64,000 bases of DNA, from contig NZ_SDSI01000005.1 in the NCBI RefSeq assembly GCF_004153605.1, forward strand, positions 39,812 to 103,811, read 5' to 3'. Both the position numbers and the translations under genes were made by a program. The notes beneath the pieces were generated by a model. That model saw nothing but the letters and a program-made list of their open reading frames with translations, made no database searches and was not told the DNA's origin. The stretch comes from Qipengyuania_B thermophila (GTDB lineage: Bacteria; Pseudomonadota; Alphaproteobacteria; Sphingomonadales; Sphingomonadaceae). Position 1 is the first letter of the stretch, and the number at the start of each line of letters is the position of its first letter. Shown here piece after piece: positions 8,787 to 16,462 of the stretch.

Positions 8787-9221
8787 GTGTCCAACGCCAT
8801 CGACCTCGAGCAAGTGTGCGCGCAAAAGGGCCTGCGCATCACCGAGCAGCGCCGCGTCATCGCACAGGTGCTCTCGGCGAGCGACGATCACCCCGATGTC
8901 GAACTGGTGCACCGGCGAGCGGTGGAAATCGATCCGGGCATTTCCATCGCCACCGTCTACCGCACCGTGCGGCTGTTCGAGGAAGCCGGCATCCTCAACC
9001 GCCATGATTTCGGCAACGGCCGTGCCCGCTACGAAGCGTCCTCCGAAGACCATCACGACCATCTGATCGACGTCGAGACGGGCAAGGTGCTGGAATTCGT
9101 CGATCCCGAAATGGAAGCGCTGCAGAAGCGCATTGCCGAGCGGATGGGCTATCGCCTCGTCGATCACCGGATGGAGCTGTACGCCGTGCGGCTCGACCGT
9201 TCGGAGCCGGATCCGGCCTGA
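8787..9221 (+). CDS. fur: Fur family metalloregulator (Fur/Mur)
   Basis: 144-residue Fur-type repressor. The winged helix includes ITEQRRVIAQVL and the recognition helix SIATVYRTVRLFEEAG; the metal-sensing hinge has EDHHDHLIDVETG. The C-terminal CxxC pairs that bind structural zinc in some Fur proteins are absent, as is usual for alphaproteobacterial Fur/Mur, so it may respond to manganese as much as to iron. The GTG at 8787 was chosen because a perfect AGGAGG (8776-8781) sits 5 nt upstream; the nearest in-frame start before it lacks such a site. It precedes the acyltransferase gene by 7 nt. Confidence 0.9.
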   Translation: MSNAIDLEQVCAQKGLRITEQRRVIAQVLSASDDHPDVELVHRRAVEIDPGISIATVYRTVRLFEEAGILNRHDFGNGRARYEASSEDHHDHLIDVETGKVLEFVDPEMEALQKRIAERMGYRLVDHRMELYAVRLDRSEPDPA

Positions 9222-9228
9222 TCCCCGC

Positions 9229-10029
9229 GTGAGCGCAGCGGAGGCGCGTGACAGGGTGCGCGAAGGTCGTCTGCGTGCCACCGGCCGGCTTCGGCTCGCC
9301 GCGCGCGTCACCGCGCTCGCCGGTTGGCTGGCGGCGTGTCTCGTCGCGCACGGCGCGGCATCCCTGTTCGGGCGCGGCCGTCTCGTGCCGCCGGTGTTTC
9401 TCGGCGGCGCGGCACGGATCTGCCGCGTGCGCTGGCAGATCGTGGGCGAGCCGGCAAGCGAAGGCGCCCTGTTCCTTGCCAATCACGTGTCGTGGCTCGA
9501 CATTCTGGCGCTGGCCGGGGCAACCGGCACGACCTTCGTGGCCAAGGGCGACCTTCGCGCCGCGCCGGTGGTCGGATGGCTCGCCTCGCTGCATCGCACC
9601 GTCTTCGTCGAACGGGACGCGCGGATGACGATCGCGCAGCAGGTGGCAGCGTTCCGTCACGCGCTTGCGACCGAGCGGTTCCTCACCCTGTTTCCGGAAG
9701 GCACCACCGGCGATGGCCACCGGCTTCTGCCGTTCAAGAGCGCGATGCTCTCGGTGCTGGACGGACGAAAGGGCGGAGCAATGGTCCAGCCCGTGCTGCT
9801 CGACTACGGTCCGGCGACGGATGAGATCGCATGGATCGGCGAGGAAAGCGGCCTTGGCAACGCGCGGCGCATTCTGGCCGGAGCAGGCGCAATCCCGCTG
9901 ACGATCCATGTGCTTGAGCCTCTCGGGGCCGGGGAGCTCTGCGACCGCAAGCGGGCCGCCGCCGCCGCCCACCGACAGCTATCGGACCGGCTGGCGAGGC
10001 TGCGCGGCGCAGCGGCCACGGAACGCTAG
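9229..10029 (+). CDS. 1-acyl-sn-glycerol-3-phosphate acyltransferase (PlsC-like)
   Basis: Membrane-associated acyltransferase making phosphatidic acid or a related lipid, 266 residues from the GTG at 9229 (another GTG in frame lies at 9256). The catalytic HX4D box is NHVSWLD and the acceptor-binding box is FPEGTT; a hydrophobic segment (about residues 22-45) precedes them. It lies 7 nt after fur and is probably cotranscribed. Ornithine- or lysophospholipid-specific relatives have the same motifs, so the acceptor is not certain. It converges with the LysR gene through a short hairpin. Confidence 0.87.
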   Translation: MSAAEARDRVREGRLRATGRLRLAARVTALAGWLAACLVAHGAASLFGRGRLVPPVFLGGAARICRVRWQIVGEPASEGALFLANHVSWLDILALAGATGTTFVAKGDLRAAPVVGWLASLHRTVFVERDARMTIAQQVAAFRHALATERFLTLFPEGTTGDGHRLLPFKSAMLSVLDGRKGGAMVQPVLLDYGPATDEIAWIGEESGLGNARRILAGAGAIPLTIHVLEPLGAGELCDRKRAAAAAHRQLSDRLARLRGAAATER

Positions 10030-10041
10030 GGCGCGGCGCCC
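10029..10041. terminator. 13-nt perfect palindrome between convergent genes
   Basis: GGGCG-CGG-CGCCC occupies the whole space between the acyltransferase stop and the LysR stop. A 5-bp all-GC stem with a 3-nt loop on both strands suits a bidirectional transcript end, although no U-tract follows on either side. Confidence 0.35.
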
Positions 10042-10926
10042 TCAGAGCTGCGCCTCCACCAGCCAGTCGTGGAACAGGCGCACCGGCCGGTCGGCAAGCG
10101 CGCCGGGCAGGCAGATGAACCAGTAGCTGTAGGGACTTTCGACCGGCTCGGTGAACAGCGAGGCCAGCCGCGGGTCGGAGGCGCGCCGCAGGTGGTCGTC
10201 GTGCATGATGGCGATGCCGAGCCCCTGCGCCGCCGCCTCGAGCATCAGCTGGCCCGAATCGTAGTGGTCGACGACCGCCTCGCTCAGGTCACCAAGGCCC
10301 AGCGCCTCCTTCCACGCGGCAAAGCTTGCCGGCAGATCGGTGTGCACGAGAAAGGTGCACCCCTCCAGCGCCTCCGCCCGCGGCACGGGCCCGATCCGTT
10401 CGGCCGTCGCGCGGTCGCAGATGGCATGGACGAAGTTGCGGTCGAGCCGCACGGCGTGCAGATGCGCCCCCGGCTGCGGGGTCAGCACGATCGCCGCGTC
10501 GAGCGTGTCGCCCAAACGCGCTTCCGGATGATGGCCGGTGTCGATGTCGATGTGCAGCCGCGGGTGCCGCCGCCGCAGCTCGGCGAGGCGCGGGAACAGC
10601 CGCTGCGCGCCGAACAGCGGCAGCACGCCCAGCCGCAGCCGCATGAGCGAGGCGCGATCGCTGTGCGCCTCGATCGTCCGGGAGAGCGCCTCGAGCTGCG
10701 GGTCGATGGCCTCGAAGAAGGCGCGCCCCTCGTCGGTCAGCTCCAGGCTCTGCCGCACGCGGGTGAACAGGCGGCGGCCGACGAAGCTCTCGAGCGCGGC
10801 GATCCGCCGGGACAGCGCCGAGGGGCTGAGCCCGAGCTGCTGCGCCGCCGCGCGAACGGACCCGGTGCGGACCGTGCGGCTGAACGCTTCCAGCGCGCGC
10901 AGCGGCGGATAACGGCGCACTGCCAT
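10042..10926 (-). CDS. LysR family transcriptional regulator (GcvA-like)
   Basis: 294-residue LysR-type regulator. The N-terminal helix-turn-helix (RAAAQQLGLSPSALSRRIAALE, about residues 26-47) is followed by a linker helix and a type 2 periplasmic-binding-protein fold effector domain. The N-terminal PPLRALEAF start and the C-terminal WFICLPGALADRP pattern resemble the GcvA/AmpR branch. No divergent target gene is present: both neighbours upstream are on the same strand, so its regulon is unknown. Confidence 0.88.
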   Translation of the reverse strand: MAVRRYPPLRALEAFSRTVRTGSVRAAAQQLGLSPSALSRRIAALESFVGRRLFTRVRQSLELTDEGRAFFEAIDPQLEALSRTIEAHSDRASLMRLRLGVLPLFGAQRLFPRLAELRRRHPRLHIDIDTGHHPEARLGDTLDAAIVLTPQPGAHLHAVRLDRNFVHAICDRATAERIGPVPRAEALEGCTFLVHTDLPASFAAWKEALGLGDLSEAVVDHYDSGQLMLEAAAQGLGIAIMHDDHLRRASDPRLASLFTEPVESPYSYWFICLPGALADRPVRLFHDWLVEAQL

Positions 10927-10990
10927 GCCATCTCTCCCGTCCCGTCCGCGCCCGCACCGCTTCCGGCACGCGCCGCGGACGCCCCACTCC

Positions 10991-11896
10991 TCACGCCGCG
11001 GCCGATGCCTCCGGCTCGCGCAGGCGCAGGCGCGTCACGTGGCGCTCGTCGCCCTCGGTGATCTCGAGCCGCCAGCCGCTCGGATGCGTCAGCACCGTGC
11101 CGACCGGGGGCACCTGTTCCGCCAGCAGGAACGCCAGCCCGCCCAGCGTGTCCACCGCCTCCTCGACCTCGCCCAGCCGCGGGTCGATCTGCGCGGCGAC
11201 GTCCTCCAGCTCGGCGCGGGCGTCGCACTCCCACACGCCATCGCCGGTGTTGGCGATCAGAGCCTCGGGCGCGTCGTCATGCTCGTCCTCGATTTCGCCG
11301 ACGATCTCTTCCACCAGATCCTCGATGGTGATCAGCCCGTCGGTGCCGGAAAACTCGTCGAGCACGACCGCGAGGTGGATGCGCTTCTGCCGCATGTCGG
11401 CCAGCACGTCGAGCGCGCCTCGGGTCTGGGGCACGTAGATCGGCTGGCGCATGAGCTGCGTCCAGTCCGCCGGCGGCTCCCGGCGTTCGGCCAGGAACGG
11501 GAACACGTCCTTGATGTGCATCATGCCGATCACCTCGTCGAGCGTACCGCGGTAGATCGGCAGGCGCGAATGCCCGTGCTCGGAAAAGGTGGCGATCAGT
11601 TCGTCCCACGAGGCGTTCTCGGGTACGGCGACAATCTCCCCGCGCGGGACGGACAGGTCGTCGGCGTCGTGCTCGCTGAAATGCAGGAGATTGCGCAGCA
11701 TCTGCCGCTCGAGCGGGGACAGGTCGGTGGCCGCCTTGCGCCGCGAGCCGTCGGCGCCCTCGTGCTCGTCGAGCGTGTCCTCGAGCTGTTCGCGCAGGGA
11801 CCGGGCGCCGTTTTCGCCGTCGAACAACTTGCGTATGGCAGGCCACAGCCCGCCGCTACTGTCCGCCTCTCCGGCAGATTGGTCTGTGTCGGGCAT
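10991..11896 (-). CDS. CorC/HlyC family CBS-domain protein
   Basis: 301-residue cytosolic protein with a tandem CBS domain pair (about residues 85-200; GHSRLPIYRGTLDEVIGM and VVLDEFSGTDGLITIEDLVEEIVG) and a C-terminal CorC_HlyC transporter-associated domain (about 215-295). The membrane DUF21 domain of the larger CNNM-type transporters is missing, as in E. coli CorC (YbeX), linked to Mg2+/Co2+ handling and to ribosome biology. It lies just downstream of ybeY on the same strand, the conserved ybeY-ybeX pairing; phoH, usually the third member, is not here. Confidence 0.9.
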   Translation of the reverse strand: MPDTDQSAGEADSSGGLWPAIRKLFDGENGARSLREQLEDTLDEHEGADGSRRKAATDLSPLERQMLRNLLHFSEHDADDLSVPRGEIVAVPENASWDELIATFSEHGHSRLPIYRGTLDEVIGMMHIKDVFPFLAERREPPADWTQLMRQPIYVPQTRGALDVLADMRQKRIHLAVVLDEFSGTDGLITIEDLVEEIVGEIEDEHDDAPEALIANTGDGVWECDARAELEDVAAQIDPRLGEVEEAVDTLGGLAFLLAEQVPPVGTVLTHPSGWRLEITEGDERHVTRLRLREPEASAAA

Positions 11897-11933
11897 GGCC
11901 CCTCAATGCGCTCCTCGTGACGGCGTTCCCGCC

Positions 11934-12419
11934 TCAACCCTGCCCATATGGGTTCGCGATGCCCAGCTTGGCAAGCGCCGCAGTCTCGAGCGCCTCCATG
12001 GTGTCGGCCTCGGCCTCGCTGCGCTCGTGGTCGTGACCGGCGAGATGCAGCAGCCCGTGCAGGACGAGATGAGCGGCATGGTCGGCGACCGCGACCCCCT
12101 TGCCGTCGGCCTCGGCGGCGCAGGTCTCCCAGGCCAGGGCGAGATCCCCCGCCAGCTCCGGCCCGCCGTCCGGCGCGAGCGCGGCGAGATCGGCCCGCGA
12201 CAGCATCGGAAAGGAGAGGACGTTGGTCGGGCGGTCCTTGCCGCGCCACTGCCGGTTCAGTGCCCGCACCTCGGCGTCGGTGGTGAACAGGACGCTGGCG
12301 GAAAGCCGCGGGTTGGCGAGCAGCGGCTCGACGGCCGCGGCGGCGTCCAGCACGCGCTCGGCAAGGTCGGCCCAGTCGCCGGTCGCCGGCCAGCCGTCGA
12401 TGTCCACATCAAGGGTCAT
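11934..12419 (-). CDS. ybeY: Endoribonuclease YbeY (16S rRNA maturation)
   Basis: Single-strand endoribonuclease for 16S rRNA 3' maturation and ribosome quality control, 161 residues. The zinc site HGLLHLAGHDHE near residue 125 gives the family H-x3-H-x5-H. WRGKDRPTNVLSFP is the other conserved block. The ATG at 12419 was preferred because GAGGG (12425-12429) sits 5 nt ahead of it; an adjacent ATG at 12422 is too close and the ATG at 12452 would overlap the upstream palindrome. A GGACCG/CGGTCC palindrome lies 35 nt upstream. Confidence 0.93.
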   Translation of the reverse strand: MTLDVDIDGWPATGDWADLAERVLDAAAAVEPLLANPRLSASVLFTTDAEVRALNRQWRGKDRPTNVLSFPMLSRADLAALAPDGGPELAGDLALAWETCAAEADGKGVAVADHAAHLVLHGLLHLAGHDHERSEAEADTMEALETAALAKLGIANPYGQG

Positions 12420-12454
12420 CATCACCCTCGGTCCGTCGCAGGCACGCCACACCT

Positions 12455-12475
12455 GGACCGCATGTTACACGGTCC
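12455..12475 (-). promoter_or_regulatory. 21-bp palindromic element upstream of ybeY (copy 1)
   Basis: GGACCG and CGGTCC arms enclose a 9-nt centre that reads TGTAACATG in the direction of ybeY. The same element, differing at one base, occurs at 53523-53543 upstream of purA in the same orientation. The distance to the start codon is 35 nt here. It could be an operator or a leader hairpin; no U-tract follows, so a terminator is unlikely. Confidence 0.5.
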
Positions 12476-12609
12476 TGGACATCGGGACGAGGACAACGGC
12501 GCAAAGCCGCTGTGCCGTGCGGAACGGCACCACCGGCGGCTCGGGGAGGATCGGGACCATCGTGCGACGCTAGCCTGCCCGGCCACGCTAGGAAAGCCGC
12601 CGCGTCGCT

Positions 12610-13722
12610 TCACCCCGGCAGGTCCGCGAAGTCCGTCAGCGCCGCGTCGCGCAGGCCCCGCCAGACATCGCGGGCCTGCACGGATTCAGCCACATCGTGC
12701 ACCCGGTGCAGTTGCACCCCCGCCTCCATGGCCCTGAGCGCGAGGGCGAGGGATCCGCCGAGGCGCCCGTCCGCCGGCGCCTCGCGCGACAACGCGCCCA
12801 CCAGCCGCTTGCGGCTCGCCCCCACCAGCAACGGGCACCCCAGCGCATGAAACAGCGGCAGGGCGTTCAGCAGCGCGAGGTTCTCGGTCACGGACTTGCC
12901 GAAGCCGATGCCCGGATCGAGCACGATGCGCTCCATGGGAATGCCCGCCGCCAGCGCGGCATCGCGCCGTTCGCGCAGGAACTCGAACACGTCAAACACG
13001 ACATGGCCATAGGCAGCGCCGGCGTGCGGATCGTCGCCCGCGCCCGGTGCGTGCATCAGCACCACGGCGGCACCGGACGCGGCGACGAGGTCGAGGCTGC
13101 GCGGATCGAAGCGGCCGGCGGACACGTCGTTGACGAGCGTCGCGCCCGCCCGCAGCGCCGCCTCCATCACCCCGGCGCGGCGGGTGTCGATGCTCACCGC
13201 CGCGCCCATGGCGGCGCACTCCTCGACGGCGGGGACGACCCGGCGGATCTCCTCCCCTTCCCATGTGGCGGCCGCACCGGGGCGGGTGCTTTCGCCGCCG
13301 ATGTCGACGATCGCCGCCCCGCTCTCCAGCATGGCGGCGGCATGGCCACGCCGCGCCTCGGGCCGGTCGAGCCATTCGCCCCCGTCGGAAAAGCTGTCGG
13401 GAGTCATGTTGAGAATGCCCATGACCTGCGGCTGATCGAGGCGCACGCTGCGCCCTCCCAGCGCCAGCGGCGGGCGGGCGCGGGCAAGGTTGGCCCACTG
13501 CTCCTGCGCCTCCGCACAAACCGCTTCGGGCAATTCGGCAAGCCGCTGCGCCATCGCATCGGGCGCCGCGATCCAGCGGTCGGCAACCCGGCCGCCATCG
13601 ACGAGAATGACGGCGAACCGGCTGGCATAGGTCAGCCCGCCGGCAAGGCGCACCGCGTTGCCGTGTTCGGTCTGCGGTCCGGGGACGAAGGCCACCGGGC
13701 GGACATAGACGCGCAGCGTCAC
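12610..13722 (-). CDS. folP: Dihydropteroate synthase
   Basis: Folate pathway enzyme joining p-aminobenzoate to dihydropterin pyrophosphate. The TIM-barrel signatures are clear: GILNMTPDSFSDGG (about residues 102-115), DIGGESTRPGA, and the C-terminal LVGASRKR with the substrate-binding lysine/arginine. At 370 residues it is about 90 longer than E. coli FolP, because of an N-terminal extension before the barrel that has no recognisable catalytic motif. It is followed 193 nt downstream by ybeY, and ccrM lies 13 nt upstream on the same strand. Confidence 0.93.
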   Translation of the reverse strand: MTLRVYVRPVAFVPGPQTEHGNAVRLAGGLTYASRFAVILVDGGRVADRWIAAPDAMAQRLAELPEAVCAEAQEQWANLARARPPLALGGRSVRLDQPQVMGILNMTPDSFSDGGEWLDRPEARRGHAAAMLESGAAIVDIGGESTRPGAAATWEGEEIRRVVPAVEECAAMGAAVSIDTRRAGVMEAALRAGATLVNDVSAGRFDPRSLDLVAASGAAVVLMHAPGAGDDPHAGAAYGHVVFDVFEFLRERRDAALAAGIPMERIVLDPGIGFGKSVTENLALLNALPLFHALGCPLLVGASRKRLVGALSREAPADGRLGGSLALALRAMEAGVQLHRVHDVAESVQARDVWRGLRDAALTDFADLPG

Positions 13723-13735
13723 GGCACCGCGCCTT

Positions 13736-14851
13736 TCAGTCCTCGGCCGCCAGCAGCCACGCCTGCCGGGCCGAGTCGACGGGCCTTGCCACCCCGTCCT
13801 GCTCGAAATGCCAGAAGGTCCAGCCGTTGCAGCTCGGCGCGTCCTGCAGCGCCTTGCCCAGCCCGTGGATCGACCCGGTGCGCCCCCCGCTCTCCAGCGA
13901 GCCGTCGGCGCGCACGGTGGCGTGCCAGCGGCGGCGCGCGTCGAACAGCACCGTTCCCGGCGGGATCAGACCGGCCTCGACCAGGGCGCCGAAGGCGACC
14001 CGCGGCGCGGCGCGCGGGGCCTGCATCGTGGCCAGCGCCCGTTCGTCAAGCGGCAGTTCGCGGGCAATCCGCTCCGCCGCGGCGCGGCGGTAGGCGGCTT
14101 CCGCCTCGCAGCCGATCCAGCGCCGCCCCAGCCGCTTGGCGACGGCGCCGGTGGTGCCGGTGCCGAAGAACGGATCGAGCACCAGATCGCCGGGCTGGGT
14201 GGTGGCCAGCAGCACCCGGTAGAGCAGGCTTTCGGGTTTCTGCGTCGGATGGACCTTGCGCCCCCCTTCCCTCAGCCGCTCCGCCCCGCTGCAGATGGGC
14301 AGCGTCCAGTCCGATCGCATCTGCAGCTCGTCGTTGAGCGTTTTCATGGCGCGGTAGTTGAAGTGGTAGCGCGCATTCTCGCCCATGCTCGCCCACAGCA
14401 GCGTTTCGTGGGCGTTGGTGAACCGAGTCCCCTTGAAGTTGGGCATGGGGTTGGTCTTGCGCCAGACGATGTCGTTGAGGATCCAGAACCCCAGATCCTG
14501 AAGGATCGCGCCGACGCGGTAGATGTTGTGGTAGCTGCCGATGACCCACAGCGCCCCGTCGGGCTTGAGCACCCGGCGTGCCTGACGCAGCCAGCTTTCG
14601 GTGAAGGCGTCATAGGCGGCGAAGCTGTCGAACCGGTCCCAGTGATCGGTCACCGCATCGACGGCGCTCCCGTCCGGGCGGGAAAGATCGCCGCCGAGCT
14701 GAAGATTGTAGGGCGGATCGGCAAACACCAGGTCGACGCTCGCATCGGGAAGCTGGCGCATCGACTGGACGCAGTCGCCCGGCAGGATCTGGCCGACCGG
14801 CAGGTCTGCCGCACGCGCCGCCGCCCGCCGGTTCAGCTCGGCAACCCCCAT
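13736..14851 (-). CDS. ccrM: Cell-cycle regulated adenine-N6 methyltransferase CcrM (GANTC)
   Basis: Beta-class DNA methyltransferase: the DPPY catalytic motif (residues 45-48) precedes the SAM-binding DPFFGTGTTG, and the C-terminal RAMA-type domain (RRWHATVRADGSLES, GWTFWHFE) is the feature that marks CcrM. Known members methylate GANTC and control cell-cycle genes in alphaproteobacteria. 371 residues from the ATG at 14851, where the family begins; an ATG at 14884 would add 11 residues. Two GANTC sites lie upstream at 14889-14893 and 14900-14904. folP follows 13 nt downstream. Confidence 0.93.
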   Translation of the reverse strand: MGVAELNRRAAARAADLPVGQILPGDCVQSMRQLPDASVDLVFADPPYNLQLGGDLSRPDGSAVDAVTDHWDRFDSFAAYDAFTESWLRQARRVLKPDGALWVIGSYHNIYRVGAILQDLGFWILNDIVWRKTNPMPNFKGTRFTNAHETLLWASMGENARYHFNYRAMKTLNDELQMRSDWTLPICSGAERLREGGRKVHPTQKPESLLYRVLLATTQPGDLVLDPFFGTGTTGAVAKRLGRRWIGCEAEAAYRRAAAERIARELPLDERALATMQAPRAAPRVAFGALVEAGLIPPGTVLFDARRRWHATVRADGSLESGGRTGSIHGLGKALQDAPSCNGWTFWHFEQDGVARPVDSARQAWLLAAED

Positions 14852-14888
14852 CTGTCCACCCCTTGTCAACACACCTGTCCACAAGGGT

Positions 14889-14904
14889 GAGTCCCGCGCG
14901 ACTC
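14889..14904. promoter_or_regulatory. Pair of GANTC sites upstream of ccrM
   Basis: GAGTC at 14889-14893 and GACTC at 14900-14904 lie 11 bp apart, 38-53 bp upstream of the ATG at 14851 and inside the 57-bp gap between ccrM and the upstream SDR gene. In Caulobacter the ccrM leader also carries two GANTC sites whose methylation switches the gene off; the same layout here suggests self-regulation (inference). Confidence 0.6.
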
Positions 14905-14908
14905 CGCG

Positions 14909-15829
14909 TCAAGCGCTAAGTTGGCTGCGGATCTCGAACGGCGTGCCGGTCATCGTTTCCGACAGCTGCCACAGCCGGTCGGCGGCGTCCGCGTCGCGCG
15001 CTGCGGCGCTGGCGACGGCCGGGCCGCTCGCCCGCCCTCGCAGCTCCGCGAGGCCATACGGCCCCAGATAGGCGCCGCCCTCCACCTCGGGTCCGGTCGC
15101 CGCGTGGAGGGCGGGCAGAGCACCGTCCTCCGCGGTGTTGAACAGCATGCCGATGAGCGGGGCGGCAGCGCGCGCCGGGCCCAGATGGCGGACGATCTCC
15201 GTCTGGGCAAAGCCGGGGTGACACGCCACCGCCTTCACCGGAACACCGGCCGCGCGCAGCCGCCGGTCGAGCGCGAAGGCGAACAGCAGGTTGGCGAGTT
15301 TCGACTGCTGATAGAAGCGTTGCGGCGCGTAGCCGGAGCGGGCGTCGAGATTGTCCCAGGCGATGTGCGCCCGGCGATGCGCCAGGCTCGCCTGGACCAC
15401 GACCCGCCCGCCGCCGTCCGCCGCCAGCCGGTCGAGGAGCAGCGCGGTCAGAAGGAAGTGGCCGAGGTGGTTGACGCCGAACTGCTGCTCCGCCCCATGG
15501 GCGAAGCCGAGCGGCGGCATCATCACGCCGGCATTGTTGATCAGCGCGTCGAGCCGCTCCTCCTCCGCGACGCGCGCGGCGGCCGCGCGGATGCTGGCGC
15601 CGTCGGCGAGGTCCAGCTGCACGAGCGCCGGCGCGTCCGCGGATGCCTCGGCGCGCAGCCGCGCGACCGCCTCCTCACCCCGGCGCGGATCGCGGCAGCC
15701 CAGCAGCACTTTCGCCCCGCGACGGGCGAGATGGCGCGCGATGTGCCAGCCGATGCCGGTGTTGGCGCCGGTCACGAGCACGGTGCGGCCGGTCTGGTCG
15801 GGAATGTCGCTGAAGCGGAACGGGGTCAT
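14909..15829 (-). CDS. Short-chain dehydrogenase/reductase (retinol-dehydrogenase-like)
   Basis: 306-residue SDR with the Rossmann motif TGANTGIG, the NNAG strand (INNAGVMMPP) and the catalytic YxxxK in RFYQQSKLANLLFA; the serine lies in VVVQASLAH. The overall pattern matches the WW-oxidoreductase/retinol dehydrogenase branch. The ATG at 15829 overlaps the rnhB stop (ATGA), so it is translationally coupled to rnhB. Its substrate is unknown; nothing in the neighbourhood points to one. Confidence 0.87.
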   Translation of the reverse strand: MTPFRFSDIPDQTGRTVLVTGANTGIGWHIARHLARRGAKVLLGCRDPRRGEEAVARLRAEASADAPALVQLDLADGASIRAAAARVAEEERLDALINNAGVMMPPLGFAHGAEQQFGVNHLGHFLLTALLLDRLAADGGGRVVVQASLAHRRAHIAWDNLDARSGYAPQRFYQQSKLANLLFAFALDRRLRAAGVPVKAVACHPGFAQTEIVRHLGPARAAAPLIGMLFNTAEDGALPALHAATGPEVEGGAYLGPYGLAELRGRASGPAVASAAARDADAADRLWQLSETMTGTPFEIRSQLSA

Positions 15830-16461
15830 GCGCGTCTCTCTGCCCGGGCGACCGGCGCGAAGGACCGCCGGTGCAGGGGTGTGGGTCCGTGAAGACGCAA
15901 CGCGCGCAGGTGCTCCGCGGTCCCGTAGCCCACGTTTCGCTCCCACCCGTACTGCGGATAGGCGCGCGCGGCGTCCCGCATCGCGCGGTCGCGGTATTCC
16001 TTGGCCAGGATCGAAGCGGCGGAGATCGCCGGCTCGCGCGCATCGCCGCCGACGAGCGCCCGCACCGGCCAGCGCCACTCGCGCACCCGGCCCTGCGGCG
16101 TCACGTTGCCATCGACGAGCACGTGCAGCGGCGCGCCGCACGCCTCGTCCTCCAGCATCCGCCACAGGCGGTCCACCGCCTGCGTCATCGCGAGCAGGGT
16201 CGCCGACAGGATGTTCACCCGGTCGATCACGTCCGGCTCCGCCACGCCGATCGCCCAGGCGCAGGTCGCGCGCACCTCCCGTTCAAGCGCGGCCCGCTTG
16301 GGTGCGGAAAGGCGCTTGGAGTCCGCCAGCCCCTGCGGCGCGGGCAGGCACAGCACAACCGCCGCGGCGACCACCGGCCCGGCCAGCGGTCCCCGCCCTG
16401 CCTCGTCCACCCCCGCCACCAGCGGTGCGGCACCAAGCCCGCCCTTGGGCGTTGCGCTCAT
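15826..16461 (-). CDS. rnhB: Ribonuclease HII
   Basis: Removes RNA from RNA/DNA hybrids and single ribonucleotides from DNA. The family signature VAGVDEAGRGPLAG places D19 and E20 of the active site; the further acidic residues are in LVDGN and the later ISAASILAKEYRDRAM helix. 211 residues. Starts at 16461 or the adjacent 16464 are both possible; longer versions would run across the oppositely oriented dehydrogenase gene. The start codon region overlaps that of the divergent gene at 16463. Confidence 0.92.
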   Translation of the reverse strand: MSATPKGGLGAAPLVAGVDEAGRGPLAGPVVAAAVVLCLPAPQGLADSKRLSAPKRAALEREVRATCAWAIGVAEPDVIDRVNILSATLLAMTQAVDRLWRMLEDEACGAPLHVLVDGNVTPQGRVREWRWPVRALVGGDAREPAISAASILAKEYRDRAMRDAARAYPQYGWERNVGYGTAEHLRALRLHGPTPLHRRSFAPVARAERRA

Positions 16462-16462
16462 C

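Noticed and set aside
12420..12452. ybeY start at 12452
   Set aside because: Adds ten unconserved residues; the ATG at 12419 has a well-spaced GAGGG.
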